DNA of 64,000 nt from Flavobacteriales bacterium (GTDB lineage Bacteria > Bacteroidota > Bacteroidia > Flavobacteriales_D > Cryomorphaceae): contig JAKVAV010000005.1 of assembly GCA_022448105.1 (NCBI GenBank), positions 202,029 through 266,028 on the forward strand. The letters run 5' to 3'. Made by a program: the position numbers and the translations under genes. The notes beneath the pieces are model-generated. The model saw only the letters and a list, made by a program, of their open reading frames with translations. It made no database searches and was not told the origin of the DNA. Within the stretch, counting starts at the first letter, position 1. The number at the start of each line of letters is the position of its first letter. Positions 1-8,319 of this stretch are shown here, in pieces.

Positions 1-1083
1 ACGAAAGACGTCGGACTTATCCCCTATTATGTTGGTCTAGCAGGTCATGACTCAATGCTCCTCGGTCGATCAAATCATGACTTGGAGAATCCAGAAGAGG
101 TCAGTGGCCTGAAGATTGAAAAACTTCCTGAGCTGGGCTCTAAATATTTCTTGGATAGAGCTTTTTTGAATTGGCTGGAAATAAATGCGAAGCAGATTGA
201 TGTCTTGCACTTATTTCATCTAGCTCGAGATACGATCCTTTATGGCCGGTATTTCAAAAAGTGGAATCCGAGAGGAAAGCTATATCTCAAAATGGATGCA
301 TACAATGATCATCTTATCGAGAGAAAGCAATATTCTAAAAATCCTCTAAAGAATTTCTACTTGAATCAGGTTCAAAAAGGCTTTTTCAAGTCTCTCCATT
401 ACGCGTCTGTTGAGAATCGCCAAGGAGTCGAGCTTGTCTCCGCCACTTATCCCGAATTAAAAGAGAAAATGGGATATCTACCGAATGGTGTAAACGATCA
501 ATTTTTGAAAGATTCTTTTGACCAAAAACATGTTGAAGGCAAGATCATTCTATCTGTTGGTCGTCTGGGTAGCTCCGATAAGAATTATGAATTATTTTTA
601 ACAGCACTGCCCAAATTGTCTAAGCTCGATTGCCGTTTTGTGCTTGTCGGTCCTATTTCTGATGAGTTTCAAAAACGGATTGATAGTGTTTTTAAACTCC
701 ACCCAGAAGCAAAAGAAAAGATCATTTTTACGGGTTCCATTTCGGATCGTACTAAACTCTATGAACTTTACGCAAAGTCGAGTGTGTTCTTTCTGCCTTC
801 GAGATTTGAGTCATTTGGAATAGCCTTTACCGAAGCCCTCTATTTTGGGGCTTGTTTGGTAGGCCATTCGGGCATGTATGCTTATGATGATATCTCCTCG
901 AAAGGAAAATATGGAATCTTGTATGAGGACAATCATTCTGATTCATTGGTCAAAGCAATAGAATTGGCTCTCATCAAGTCGGATGAAGATGGCTTTCGTG
1001 AAGAGGCAAAAGCTCACGCAAGAAATAACTTCGTTTGGAGTAAGCTAACCAAGGAATTATTAACTAAACTTGGGTATGCCTGA
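1..1083 (+). CDS. GT4-type glycosyltransferase, 5' end outside window
   Basis: The reading frame is open from base 1, so the gene starts upstream of the window; the ATG at 55 is internal. The visible 360 codons carry the C-terminal GT-B half of a GT4/GT1 glycosyltransferase: a nucleotide-sugar domain starting at 'IILSVGRLG' and the family signature 'ESFGIAFTEAL', whose two Glu residues normally contact the donor sugar. It should transfer an activated sugar to a growing lipid-linked oligosaccharide at the inner face of the cytoplasmic membrane. It overlaps the next glycosyltransferase by 8 bases and opens the polysaccharide operon. The specific sugar cannot be inferred. Confidence 0.88.
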   Translation, partial: TKDVGLIPYYVGLAGHDSMLLGRSNHDLENPEEVSGLKIEKLPELGSKYFLDRAFLNWLEINAKQIDVLHLFHLARDTILYGRYFKKWNPRGKLYLKMDAYNDHLIERKQYSKNPLKNFYLNQVQKGFFKSLHYASVENRQGVELVSATYPELKEKMGYLPNGVNDQFLKDSFDQKHVEGKIILSVGRLGSSDKNYELFLTALPKLSKLDCRFVLVGPISDEFQKRIDSVFKLHPEAKEKIIFTGSISDRTKLYELYAKSSVFFLPSRFESFGIAFTEALYFGACLVGHSGMYAYDDISSKGKYGILYEDNHSDSLVKAIELALIKSDEDGFREEAKAHARNNFVWSKLTKELLTKLGYA

Positions 1084-1876
1084 TCGCCCCTTTCTCTCCG
1101 TAATTACCGTTTCTTATAATTCTGCTAAAACCATAGGCAGGACTTTGCAGTCTCTTTCAGATCAAACGGATAAGGATTTTGAATCAATCGTGATCGACGG
1201 TGAGAGTGTTGATTCCACCCTTTCCATTGTTCGGTCTTTCCAAGATTCTATTTTAATATCGGAAGCTGACTCAGGGATTTACGATGCCATGAATAAGGGA
1301 ATTGCCAAAGCTCGAGGTAAATATGTTGCATTTCTGAACAGCGACGACAGTTACTTGTCTGAAACAGTTGAGAAAGTAAAGGCATTTGCTCTTAAGACGA
1401 ATGCCCAAATTATTTATGGAAATATACAAAAGGAGAGGGCGCTGGGTAATGAAGTGCTGACTCGTGTTGAAACCCCAAATTTGGAGTTAATGCCCAAAAC
1501 TATGGGTGTTTTCCATCCATCTACTTTCGTGAAAAGGGGGCTTTTTAAAACCCTTGGAATTTACGATCAACGATTTAAGCAAGCTGCCGATTATCAATGG
1601 TTTTTAAGAGCGTATTTAAATAAAGTGGAGTTCCGTTATTTGGATGAAGTCCTTGTCAAATTTAGTTTAGGTGGAGTGAGCAATAATTCCTGTGAAACAT
1701 ATCGAGAGGCAGCCATTATTCAAAAAGAGCTAAACACCGGGCATCACAAAGAAATGGAACATCTTCATCAGGTTTGTTTATCAAAACAGAAAAGAGGTGA
1801 GCTAATCTTGAAAATAGCTAGTTGGCCATTGGTCAGAAAGATTTACCGAAGAAAGATAAGAAAGAGATGGTCATGA
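1076..1876 (+). CDS. GT2 family glycosyltransferase (GT-A fold)
   Basis: A 266-residue family 2 glycosyltransferase. The N-terminus 'LSVITVSYNSAKTI' is the first strand of the GT-A fold, 'IDGESVDST' is the typical nucleotide-binding segment, and 'FLNSDDS' contains the metal-binding DXD-like motif. 'ADSGIYDAMNKGI' is typical of the WcaA/WbbD-like subgroup, and 'AADYQWFLRAY' supplies the catalytic-base region. The ATG at 1076 is preferred over the TTG at 1070 because it sits in an 8-base overlap with the upstream stop. It belongs to the polysaccharide assembly operon; donor and acceptor are unknown. Confidence 0.88.
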   Translation: MPDRPFLSVITVSYNSAKTIGRTLQSLSDQTDKDFESIVIDGESVDSTLSIVRSFQDSILISEADSGIYDAMNKGIAKARGKYVAFLNSDDSYLSETVEKVKAFALKTNAQIIYGNIQKERALGNEVLTRVETPNLELMPKTMGVFHPSTFVKRGLFKTLGIYDQRFKQAADYQWFLRAYLNKVEFRYLDEVLVKFSLGGVSNNSCETYREAAIIQKELNTGHHKEMEHLHQVCLSKQKRGELILKIASWPLVRKIYRRKIRKRWS

Positions 1877-2433
1877 CAACGATTTTTAATCTCCTGTTGG
1901 TGCTAAAGTACAGATGGAACGGACTTCTTGTTAAGCTCTTTCTTAAAGCTCTAGGTTGCCGGGTTGGTCGAGGTCTCAAATGCCTCAAGCTCCCCTCTTT
2001 TAAAGATATTCCAATAAGAAACATTGTCATTGGTGATCATGTGTCCCTCGGTCAAGGAGTGATTTTCGAAATTGCCCATTCTGGTTCTCTTCAGATTGGT
2101 GATAGGTGCACTCTTGGCGATTATACACGTTATTCGACGAATAATGAAATCACGATAGGAGAAGCGGTGGCGATTGCGGAACAAGTGAGCATAAGAGGAA
2201 GTTTTCACCATACAAATAGAGATCAGAGAATTATCGATCAGGGAGATCAGGGAGAACCAATTCTGATTGGCGATGATGTTCTGCTTGGTTCTCAAGTGAT
2301 TGTGCTCATGGGTTCAGTCATATCTGAGGGAGTAGTAATTGGTGCAAAATCTTTGGTGCGCAAAACCGATAAACTCCATCCTTATGGTATTTTTGCGGGC
2401 TCTCCGTTGAAGTACATTCGCGACCGTAAATGA
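1873..2433 (+). CDS. Hexapeptide-repeat (left-handed beta-helix) acyltransferase
   Basis: About 186 residues with repeated [LIV]-G-x-x motifs (such as 'VIGDHVSLGQGV' and 'LIGDDVLLGSQV') that form a left-handed beta-helix, a His-containing loop 'FHHTNRD' likely to hold the catalytic His, and the usual C-terminal cap 'AGSPLKYIR'. This is the WcaF/WbbJ-type O-acetyltransferase family, which adds acetyl groups from acetyl-CoA to sugars of surface polysaccharides. The start was placed at the ATG overlapping the preceding stop (ATGA at 1873-1876); the ATG at 1867 is equally possible. It is translationally coupled to both neighbours. Confidence 0.82.
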   Translation: MTTIFNLLLVLKYRWNGLLVKLFLKALGCRVGRGLKCLKLPSFKDIPIRNIVIGDHVSLGQGVIFEIAHSGSLQIGDRCTLGDYTRYSTNNEITIGEAVAIAEQVSIRGSFHHTNRDQRIIDQGDQGEPILIGDDVLLGSQVIVLMGSVISEGVVIGAKSLVRKTDKLHPYGIFAGSPLKYIRDRK

Positions 2434-3152
2434 AAACAAACGAAGTAAAAGCCTTTTTTGAGCGCACGGACGTTTATCTTACTTATAACTATAATCTGCG
2501 CATTCGCGCCGAGACTATAGGTGCTTTTATTGGTGACGAAAGATTCGACTCCGTCCTCGATATGCCTTGCGGTACTGGAGATATTTCGGCACCTTTTATC
2601 AGTAGTTTCGGCCACCTTACCATGATGGACTTTAGCGAAAATATGATTGCTACTGCGAGAACTCGAATAGATAATGATCATGCAAACAAAGTTGATTTTG
2701 TAAACGCTGATTTTTATGGTCATGACTTTATGAGGAAGCATTTTGATCTAGTCATGAATATTGGCATCTTAGCGCATATCGAAGATCCAATGAGGTTTCT
2801 TGATGAGACAATGAGTCTCGTCAAGCCGGGGGGTAAGTTGATCCTTCAGAATACCGATAGCGACCATTGGTTTGCCAAGCTCATTCACACATATCTCGGT
2901 TTTAGGCGACTTGTTGGAAAGGATAAATACAAGCTTAATAAAGTTCGTGAACGAGATGTACTGAATAAGATAACCTCTAATGGGTTTTACCTTCAGCAGT
3001 CCTTTCGGTACAATCAATCTTTCCTCGGATTTTCCAGACTTTTCAGCAATGACCTCAAGTACAAGCTGACAAGAAAGTATTTTGGTTTTGCTGCTACACC
3101 CAAAAATCAGAGGCGCGGGAGTGATGTGACTTATTTATTCGTCAAGCGGTAA
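2430..3152 (+). CDS. Class I SAM-dependent methyltransferase
   Basis: A 240-residue Rossmann-fold methyltransferase. Motif I is 'VLDMPCGTGDIS' (residues about 39-50), motif II 'MMDFSENMI', motif IV 'FDLVMNIGILAHIEDP' and motif VI 'VKPGGKLILQN'. It resembles the UbiE/Methyltransf_11 group but sits in a glycan cluster, so it more likely methylates a sugar or a lipid-linked intermediate; this is inferred from context. The start overlaps the upstream acyltransferase stop by 4 bases (ATGA). The polysaccharide run is interrupted directly downstream by a toxin-antitoxin pair. Confidence 0.82.
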   Translation: MKTNEVKAFFERTDVYLTYNYNLRIRAETIGAFIGDERFDSVLDMPCGTGDISAPFISSFGHLTMMDFSENMIATARTRIDNDHANKVDFVNADFYGHDFMRKHFDLVMNIGILAHIEDPMRFLDETMSLVKPGGKLILQNTDSDHWFAKLIHTYLGFRRLVGKDKYKLNKVRERDVLNKITSNGFYLQQSFRYNQSFLGFSRLFSNDLKYKLTRKYFGFAATPKNQRRGSDVTYLFVKR

Positions 3153-3193
3153 ATGTATTCTGTATTTTTATTTCATATTCAAATGCTGTAAAT

Positions 3194-3436
3194 ATGAAGA
3201 CCATCACAAGCTCTCTTCTTAAAGATTTATCTGCTCTTCTTTCAGAGAAATCAAAAGCCTCTTCGGCCCCTAAAAACAAGCTGATTGAAAAACCGATCAG
3301 ACTTTATTTGGAGCAATTGAATAAAGTTGAGTATTTTAAATCGTACCGGAAAATGAGCGATAATGCTGATGTTCTCAAAATTGCAAAAGAAGGTTTGACT
3401 GATTGCTTCAAACGTCTTGATGGTGAATCAAGGTGA
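3194..3436 (+). CDS. Small antitoxin-like protein, partner of MazF-like toxin
   Basis: An 80-residue protein directly upstream of, and overlapping by 17 bases, a MazF/PemK-like toxin. Its middle part ('KNKLIEKPIRLYLEQL') has the helix spacing of a ribbon-helix-helix/CopG-type antitoxin, and the acidic, Asp-rich C-terminus ('DNADVLKIAKEGLTDCF') is the sort of tail that wraps the toxin. Gene order antitoxin-toxin with overlap is standard for type II modules. The antitoxin presumably neutralises the toxin and autoregulates the pair. Assignment rests on context and size; no strong family motif is visible. Confidence 0.65.
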   Translation: MKTITSSLLKDLSALLSEKSKASSAPKNKLIEKPIRLYLEQLNKVEYFKSYRKMSDNADVLKIAKEGLTDCFKRLDGESR

Positions 3437-3755
3437 GATTTGGCAAGCGAGATTGAGTCCCGTCCAAGGAAGAGAACAAGATGGGGCAAGACCAGTATTG
3501 ATTATTAGCGGAAGCCTCTTAAACGTAAAAAATGAAATTGTGATCGTTTGTCCCTTAACATCAAAATTGAAGAGATATCACGAGAACCTCAGATTGGAAC
3601 ATAGTATACAGAATGGATTTGACAAGACATCAGAAGTGCTCACACGGCAGATACACACTATTTCAAAAACTCTACTTTGCAAAAAGGTCGGTTCTGTTCC
3701 AATCGTTAATGTGAAAAAAGTTCACAAAACTTTGAATGAAACACTCGTTTACTAG
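3420..3755 (+). CDS. MazF/PemK-type mRNA interferase toxin
   Basis: A 111-residue protein with the hallmarks of the MazF/PemK family: N-terminal 'NQGEIWQARLSPVQGREQ' (GE-W, followed by the loop with the catalytic Arg region), 'ARPVLIIS', 'IVCPLTSK' and the late strand 'VLTRQIHTISK'. MazF toxins cut mRNA at short specific sequences in the cytoplasm when the labile antitoxin is lost. ATG 3420 is chosen over TTG 3417. The gene overlaps its antitoxin and ends one base before the next glycosyltransferase start, so the module is spliced tightly into the polysaccharide operon. Confidence 0.85.
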   Translation: MVNQGEIWQARLSPVQGREQDGARPVLIISGSLLNVKNEIVIVCPLTSKLKRYHENLRLEHSIQNGFDKTSEVLTRQIHTISKTLLCKKVGSVPIVNVKKVHKTLNETLVY

Positions 3756-4868
3756 TTGAAGATCCTCCTCATCCCCGAAAACTTTCCGAATGATGAAAAT
3801 CCGGTTGCGGGTATTTTCATGAAGGATTACTTAAAGGCTATGACCTTATTTTCTGATGTGACAATGCTCAATTCGAACCCGTGGTATCGAGGGGTTTATG
3901 AAGAGGTGGAAGGAGTAAAATCTTACGATCTTCACTTCTTTTCTAAAAAATGGAGATTTCCTTTCAATATACTAGCCTATTCATGGTGGGAGAGACAGAG
4001 CTTTCGTTTTGCTCAGAAGTTTCCCCAACCAGATTTAATTCACCTGCATGGAGCTGCTCAGAGAGGACACTGGGCTTTAAAGCTTGCCAGGTTTTGGAAT
4101 GTCCCAATAGTCATTACCGAGCATACCGGCCCGTGGTCAGCTATTTCCTCAAGGTCAACTCTCTTGGGTAGAGTCAAAAAAATATTGGAGCGGGCTGATC
4201 TTGTTATGCCTGTGAGTCATCATTTGAGCAGTGAGATTCAGGAGAGTGGAATTTACCCGTCTCGAATTGATGTAATTGGAAATCCTGTCGATACAGAGTT
4301 TTTTGCTTTGCGAGAAGAGCCATTAAACCAGAAAAGAATTCTCTTTTTGGGAAGACTCGATCCTTTTAAAGGCGGACTAAGGACTTTGAAAGCATTTTCG
4401 CGGATAGCCAGTGATTTTCCAGACTATAAATTGACTATCGCGGGTAGAGGTGCTGATTCAGAAGGGATTGATAAATTTATTTCGAGTGCCGAGTTAGAAA
4501 ATAAGGTCCATTTTATCCCAAAACAGCTTTCTCGCGAGCAAATGCGAGATCTTTTTTACGATCATTCTTTTTTGGTCTTTCCAAGCGAATTTGAAAGTTT
4601 TGGATTGGTGGCTGCAGAAGCTATGTCTACAGGGCTACCAGTTTTAATTACCAATAGGACGGGGCCAAGAGATTATTCTAACAATATTAATTCAGTTCAG
4701 ATTGATCCAAATGAGATCGAAAAAGGGTTAAGGTCAATTCTTGAGAGCGAGCAGCAGTTTGATCCTTTAAAAATCCGTCAATCTATTTTGAACACATTCG
4801 GTACTCATGCTTTTTCGGAAAAACTCAATCAGGCATACCGTTCAATCCGGTGCGAATTTTCCAAATAA
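3756..4868 (+). CDS. GT4-type glycosyltransferase
   Basis: A 370-residue GT-B glycosyltransferase. The N-terminal domain starts 'KILLIPENFPNDENPVAGIF' (acceptor side) and holds 'ITEHTGPWSA'. The linker 'VIGNPVDTEFF' leads into the donor domain with 'ILFLGRLDPFKGG' and the signature 'ESFGLVAAEAMSTGLPVL'. It starts at a TTG directly after the MazF-like toxin stop (TAG at 3753-3755). The role is sugar transfer during polysaccharide repeat-unit assembly on the cytoplasmic side; the sugar is not predictable. It is the last gene before a 365-base non-coding gap. Confidence 0.88.
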   Translation: MKILLIPENFPNDENPVAGIFMKDYLKAMTLFSDVTMLNSNPWYRGVYEEVEGVKSYDLHFFSKKWRFPFNILAYSWWERQSFRFAQKFPQPDLIHLHGAAQRGHWALKLARFWNVPIVITEHTGPWSAISSRSTLLGRVKKILERADLVMPVSHHLSSEIQESGIYPSRIDVIGNPVDTEFFALREEPLNQKRILFLGRLDPFKGGLRTLKAFSRIASDFPDYKLTIAGRGADSEGIDKFISSAELENKVHFIPKQLSREQMRDLFYDHSFLVFPSEFESFGLVAAEAMSTGLPVLITNRTGPRDYSNNINSVQIDPNEIEKGLRSILESEQQFDPLKIRQSILNTFGTHAFSEKLNQAYRSIRCEFSK

Positions 4869-5233
4869 AGAACATCCTCTTTGGGATGATCACCCACAAT
4901 AAGGCAATCAGTTTTATACCTTACTTCTTGATCAAATTGATCTTATACCAATATTCGAAAAGCGCAAAAATTGCCTTTCGAATTCCTTGAATTTTACTCT
5001 ACTTTTTATCAAGAAAAAGTGGAAAAGCAATCATTCAACTCAGAGCAGGCTGCGCAGAACTGAAATAGACCAGCTGGTCAATCCAGATTCGCTTCAAAAG
5101 TGTTCTAAGCGTTCACAGAAAATTAACGAGTAGAGCACAGTGGTAAAAAGTAATCCTAAAGAGAGGGGGGGGAGGCTACCAATATCTTAGTCACCAACCT
5201 CCGTGGAGGATCAATTTCAATTATACTTGCATT
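4869..5233 (+). other. 365-base intergenic gap with inverted repeats
   Basis: No convincing gene is seen on either strand. Two dyads are visible: an 8-base arm pair (attcgaaa/tttcgaat) at 4953-4983, and a 9-base hairpin ctactttttatcaagaaaaa with its gtgg end at 4999-5022. The second resembles short AT-rich stem-loops found in intergenic regions, but whether it is repeated elsewhere in this genome cannot be seen here. A run of eight G (5165-5172) and a small cctccgtggagg dyad precede the asparagine synthetase gene. The gap separates two transcription blocks of the polysaccharide locus and probably holds the promoter of the second. Confidence 0.5.
5165..5172 (+). repeat. Poly-G tract (8 G) upstream of asparagine synthetase gene
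   Basis: Eight consecutive G residues lie 61 bases before the ATG of the first asnB-like gene. Homopolymeric G tracts in promoter regions of surface-structure genes can change length by slipped-strand mispairing and alter transcription. Eight is short for high-rate variation, so this is a candidate only. No exact TAnnTTTG element lies between the tract and the gene; the nearest is TATACTTG at 5222-5229, with one mismatch. Confidence 0.45.
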
Positions 5234-7123
5234 ATGTGCGGCATCTTCGGTGTATGGAATTATCAAGGAGTGAATGGTCATACTCTTCGCAAGGTATCTA
5301 CCATCCTGCGTCATCGAGGACCTGATGATGAAGGCTTTTTGCTGATCAATGATGGAGTCGCTTCAGAATACAGCGGAGAAGATACATCGGTCAAGAACCT
5401 TGAACCACTTCCAGAATCCATTCCTGCCCCTTTTTCTATCCTCCACCGACGATTATCTATTCTTGATTTATCAGCAGCTGGGCATCAGCCAATGAGGTTG
5501 CCCAATAGAGGAATCTATATTTCCTTCAACGGTGAGATTTATAACTACGAAGAACTTAGGGACCAGCATGATTTGGAGACCTTTACTGGTACCGACACAG
5601 AGGTAGTTCTCCTGCTTTACGCTAAATTGGGTGAAGAAGCCTTCTCTATGTTTCGAGGAATGTGGGCCATGTCAATACTTGATCTAGAAAAGGGAAAGCT
5701 CATTCTTTCGAGAGATCGTTTTGGTATAAAGCCCTTGTATTACACAGATAAATTCGCTTCGTTGGCATTTTCAAGCGAGATAAAACCTTTGCTGGCTCTT
5801 CCCAGAATTAAGCCTCAATGGGAACGAGAAAAATTGGTTCAATTTCTGGTTTACGGTGTGACCAGCGATCCTTGTGAGACCTTTTTCAGTGGTATATCCG
5901 CAGTAAAACCTGGATGCTATTTAACTTTTGATCTAGAAACTCTTCGTAAGGAAGAACATGTTTTTTATGATTTAAGAAGCAGAGCCGACGAAGCTGAGTT
6001 TGCCGAAGATAGCTTCGAATTGCGTTTTGAAGGGAGCATTAAGGAACATTTGATTTCAGACCTAGAAGTCGGTTCATGTCTCAGTGGCGGACTCGATTCC
6101 AGCACGATTGTTGCGACCGCCTATCCTTTCGTGAAGCAGTCTTTTACTTGTTCTTTCCCCAATTCTCCTATCGATGAAACAGGTTTTGCCAAGCAGCTCA
6201 CTTCTGCTCGTTCCGATCTGCAGCAACACTTCACCTCACCTTCCAGTCAGGATTATTTCGAGGCTTTTGACGAAATCATAAGATCTCAAGAACGACCCAT
6301 TGGTTCGGCCTCCGTTTTTGCTCAATACTCAGTGATGAAGTTGGCAAAAGAGAACGGTGTCACTGTTCTTTTAGATGGTCAGGGTGCGGATGAAGTTTTT
6401 GGCGGTTATTATCCTTTTGCGGGAGCATACTTGCTTTCTTTATTGAAGTCGGGAAACTTTTCTCGTTTCACAAAGGAGATGAAATTGCTAAAGCAAAACT
6501 TCAATCCGAAGATGGAGATGGCTATGATGCGGTCGCTTTTTTACAGTTTACCCAAAGGGATGAGGCTCCTAGCGAGGAAGAAGAATAGACTGGGTTTTGA
6601 TTTGCTTTCTAGACATTACAAAAAGATTGCCCGGGGATTGTCAGTCCCCGAAAGAGGTTCTTCTGATTTTAAAGAATTAGCTATCAAAAGTGTCGGGTTT
6701 GGGCTTCTCGAACTTCTGCATTACGAAGACAGAAACTCCATGAGGTTTAGCATCGAAAGTCGAGTTCCGTTTTTGGATCATCGACTGGTAGAGTGGGCGC
6801 TTTCTCAGTCTCCGGAGACACTGCTCAACAAGGGTTGGACGAAGAATCCAATTCGTGAATTGCTTGATAAAAAGGGGTTGAAAGATCTCGCTTGGCGTAA
6901 AGATAAGTTGGGTTTTGTTGTACCTCAAAAAGCTTGGAGAGATGAGCTTTTCCCAGAGCTTAAAGAAAAGTGGAAGAACTTGGAATTGGATGAGGTTTTT
7001 GATCAGCAAGCCATGCTTGATTTACTCGAAAATCCTGTTAGCTCGAGCTCGGCTCAATCGGAGTTTTGGAGAGTCTACGGACTGCTACGTTGGCTTGAGT
7101 TGTTTAAAGTAGAGCTCATATGA
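5234..7123 (+). CDS. asnB: Asparagine synthase (glutamine-hydrolysing)-like amidotransferase
   Basis: A 629-residue two-domain protein. The N-terminal class II glutaminase begins 'MCGIFGVW', with Cys2 as nucleophile after Met removal, and has 'RLSILDLSAAGHQPM', 'FNGEIYN' and 'GTDTEVV' lining the glutamine pocket. The synthetase domain has the ATP pyrophosphatase loop 'CLSGGLDSS' (about residue 280) and 'LLDGQGADEVFGGY'. Length and motifs are normal for AsnB. The reaction is ATP-dependent transfer of glutamine-derived ammonia to a carboxylate. Placed between glycosyltransferases, it may amidate a uronic acid in the glycan rather than make free asparagine; that is inference. It overlaps the next gene by ATGA. 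Confidence 0.9.
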   Translation: MCGIFGVWNYQGVNGHTLRKVSTILRHRGPDDEGFLLINDGVASEYSGEDTSVKNLEPLPESIPAPFSILHRRLSILDLSAAGHQPMRLPNRGIYISFNGEIYNYEELRDQHDLETFTGTDTEVVLLLYAKLGEEAFSMFRGMWAMSILDLEKGKLILSRDRFGIKPLYYTDKFASLAFSSEIKPLLALPRIKPQWEREKLVQFLVYGVTSDPCETFFSGISAVKPGCYLTFDLETLRKEEHVFYDLRSRADEAEFAEDSFELRFEGSIKEHLISDLEVGSCLSGGLDSSTIVATAYPFVKQSFTCSFPNSPIDETGFAKQLTSARSDLQQHFTSPSSQDYFEAFDEIIRSQERPIGSASVFAQYSVMKLAKENGVTVLLDGQGADEVFGGYYPFAGAYLLSLLKSGNFSRFTKEMKLLKQNFNPKMEMAMMRSLFYSLPKGMRLLARKKNRLGFDLLSRHYKKIARGLSVPERGSSDFKELAIKSVGFGLLELLHYEDRNSMRFSIESRVPFLDHRLVEWALSQSPETLLNKGWTKNPIRELLDKKGLKDLAWRKDKLGFVVPQKAWRDELFPELKEKWKNLELDEVFDQQAMLDLLENPVSSSSAQSEFWRVYGLLRWLELFKVELI

Positions 7124-8229
7124 GAATTACCATAGTTTGTGGTCACTTCATTCCCGCCATGGGATATATTGAGGTTCATTTAGCAAGAGAATTTACCGAG
7201 CTTGGACATGAAGTGTCGGTGGTCACGAGCGATTCAATTCCTTCATACGTTCAGCATCTACACTCATCTTTTGGAGAGCCATTGAAAGGTGTCAACGTCA
7301 TCCGTCTCAAGCCAATTTTTACCCTTGGTCAAATTGTTTTCGCCAATGGTGTTAATGAGGCAGTATCTAGGACAAAACCGGATCGAGTAATTGTTATCGG
7401 ACTTGGAAAGAGGTTTCCAAAACCAACTTTCAACCTAGATTATAAAACAACCGTTCTCTTTGGTGATAACGCCGCAAGTTATGGTACTTCTGCCTCCCTC
7501 AAAACCAGGCTCCTGTTTGAGCTTTTTAAAAGAAAGACTTATCAAACGGCCATCAAAAATGCAGATCGACTTGTAGCTTATACCCCCGAAAGCTTCGAAG
7601 CGGTGGGAAAAATCTTGGGAAGCAAATGGTCAAAAGAGCTTGCAAAACAGAAGGACTATATCAGTCTTGGATTCAATCCCTCCGAGTTCTTTTTTGACCC
7701 AAATCTGCGAGAGAGAAAACGCCAATCTCTTGGCTACACTGAGGAAGATCATGTTGTAATTACTGCTACTCGTATTCGTTCCGAAAAGAGATTAGAAAGT
7801 GTTGTTTCATCTTTTGAAAGAGCTCCTGTTAGTGTGAAGTGGTTGCTGCTCGGATCCGCTCAAGACGAATATGCAGAGCAATTAACCGCAAAGTTGAAAT
7901 ATTCTCTGGGAGAGGAGCGATTCAAAATGCTTCCTCATCAAAAGCGGGAAGATCTCAATGCATTCTACAACGCTGCAGATACCGCTCTTTTTACGACTCC
8001 GGCCATTTCAATCATAGAAGCAATGGGGGCTGGGCTACCGGTTTTTATTCACAGAATGAAAAGTCTTTCACACCTGATTTCCAACCCAAGTCAAGGGGTG
8101 TTTTACGATGATCCGTCAAGAATTGCCTTGCAGCTTAAACTATTTGAAAACCGAGAATCACTTGCTTCTTTGAATAGACATAAGCTTTCCTGGAAAAGGC
8201 AAGCGGAAATCTTGCTTCACAAGACTTAG
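7120..8229 (+). CDS. GT4-like glycosyltransferase
   Basis: A 369-residue GT-B-type protein. The N-terminus 'RITIVCGHFIPAMGYIEVHL' and 'ELGHEVSVVTSDS' match the acceptor domain of GT4 enzymes; the donor domain starts near 'VVITATRIRSEKRLESV'. The signature region reads 'SIIEAMGAGLPVF', keeping one Glu of the E-x7-E motif while the usual 'ESFG' part is replaced by 'TTPAIS', so it is a divergent member. The start overlaps the asnB-like stop (ATGA), implying translational coupling. It most likely transfers the sugar that the adjacent amidotransferase modifies, or one next to it; this is inferred. Confidence 0.8.
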   Translation: MRITIVCGHFIPAMGYIEVHLAREFTELGHEVSVVTSDSIPSYVQHLHSSFGEPLKGVNVIRLKPIFTLGQIVFANGVNEAVSRTKPDRVIVIGLGKRFPKPTFNLDYKTTVLFGDNAASYGTSASLKTRLLFELFKRKTYQTAIKNADRLVAYTPESFEAVGKILGSKWSKELAKQKDYISLGFNPSEFFFDPNLRERKRQSLGYTEEDHVVITATRIRSEKRLESVVSSFERAPVSVKWLLLGSAQDEYAEQLTAKLKYSLGEERFKMLPHQKREDLNAFYNAADTALFTTPAISIIEAMGAGLPVFIHRMKSLSHLISNPSQGVFYDDPSRIALQLKLFENRESLASLNRHKLSWKRQAEILLHKT

Positions 8230-8249
8230 AACCTGTTCGGAAGTCGTTG

Positions 8250-8296
8250 ATAATTGAATGCTTCGAGAAGCCATATTCTGGACGATGTTCAATTAT
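8250..8296. repeat. 9-base inverted repeat between glycosyltransferase and polymerase genes
   Basis: The arms ataattgaa (8250-8258) and ttcaattat (8288-8296) are perfect reverse complements separated by 29 bases, in the 90-base gap before the Wzy-like gene. It could fold in RNA or serve as an operator; nothing in the sequence decides between these. Confidence 0.4.
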
Positions 8297-8319
8297 TTTG
8301 TAAATGCCGTCCCTAGGCT

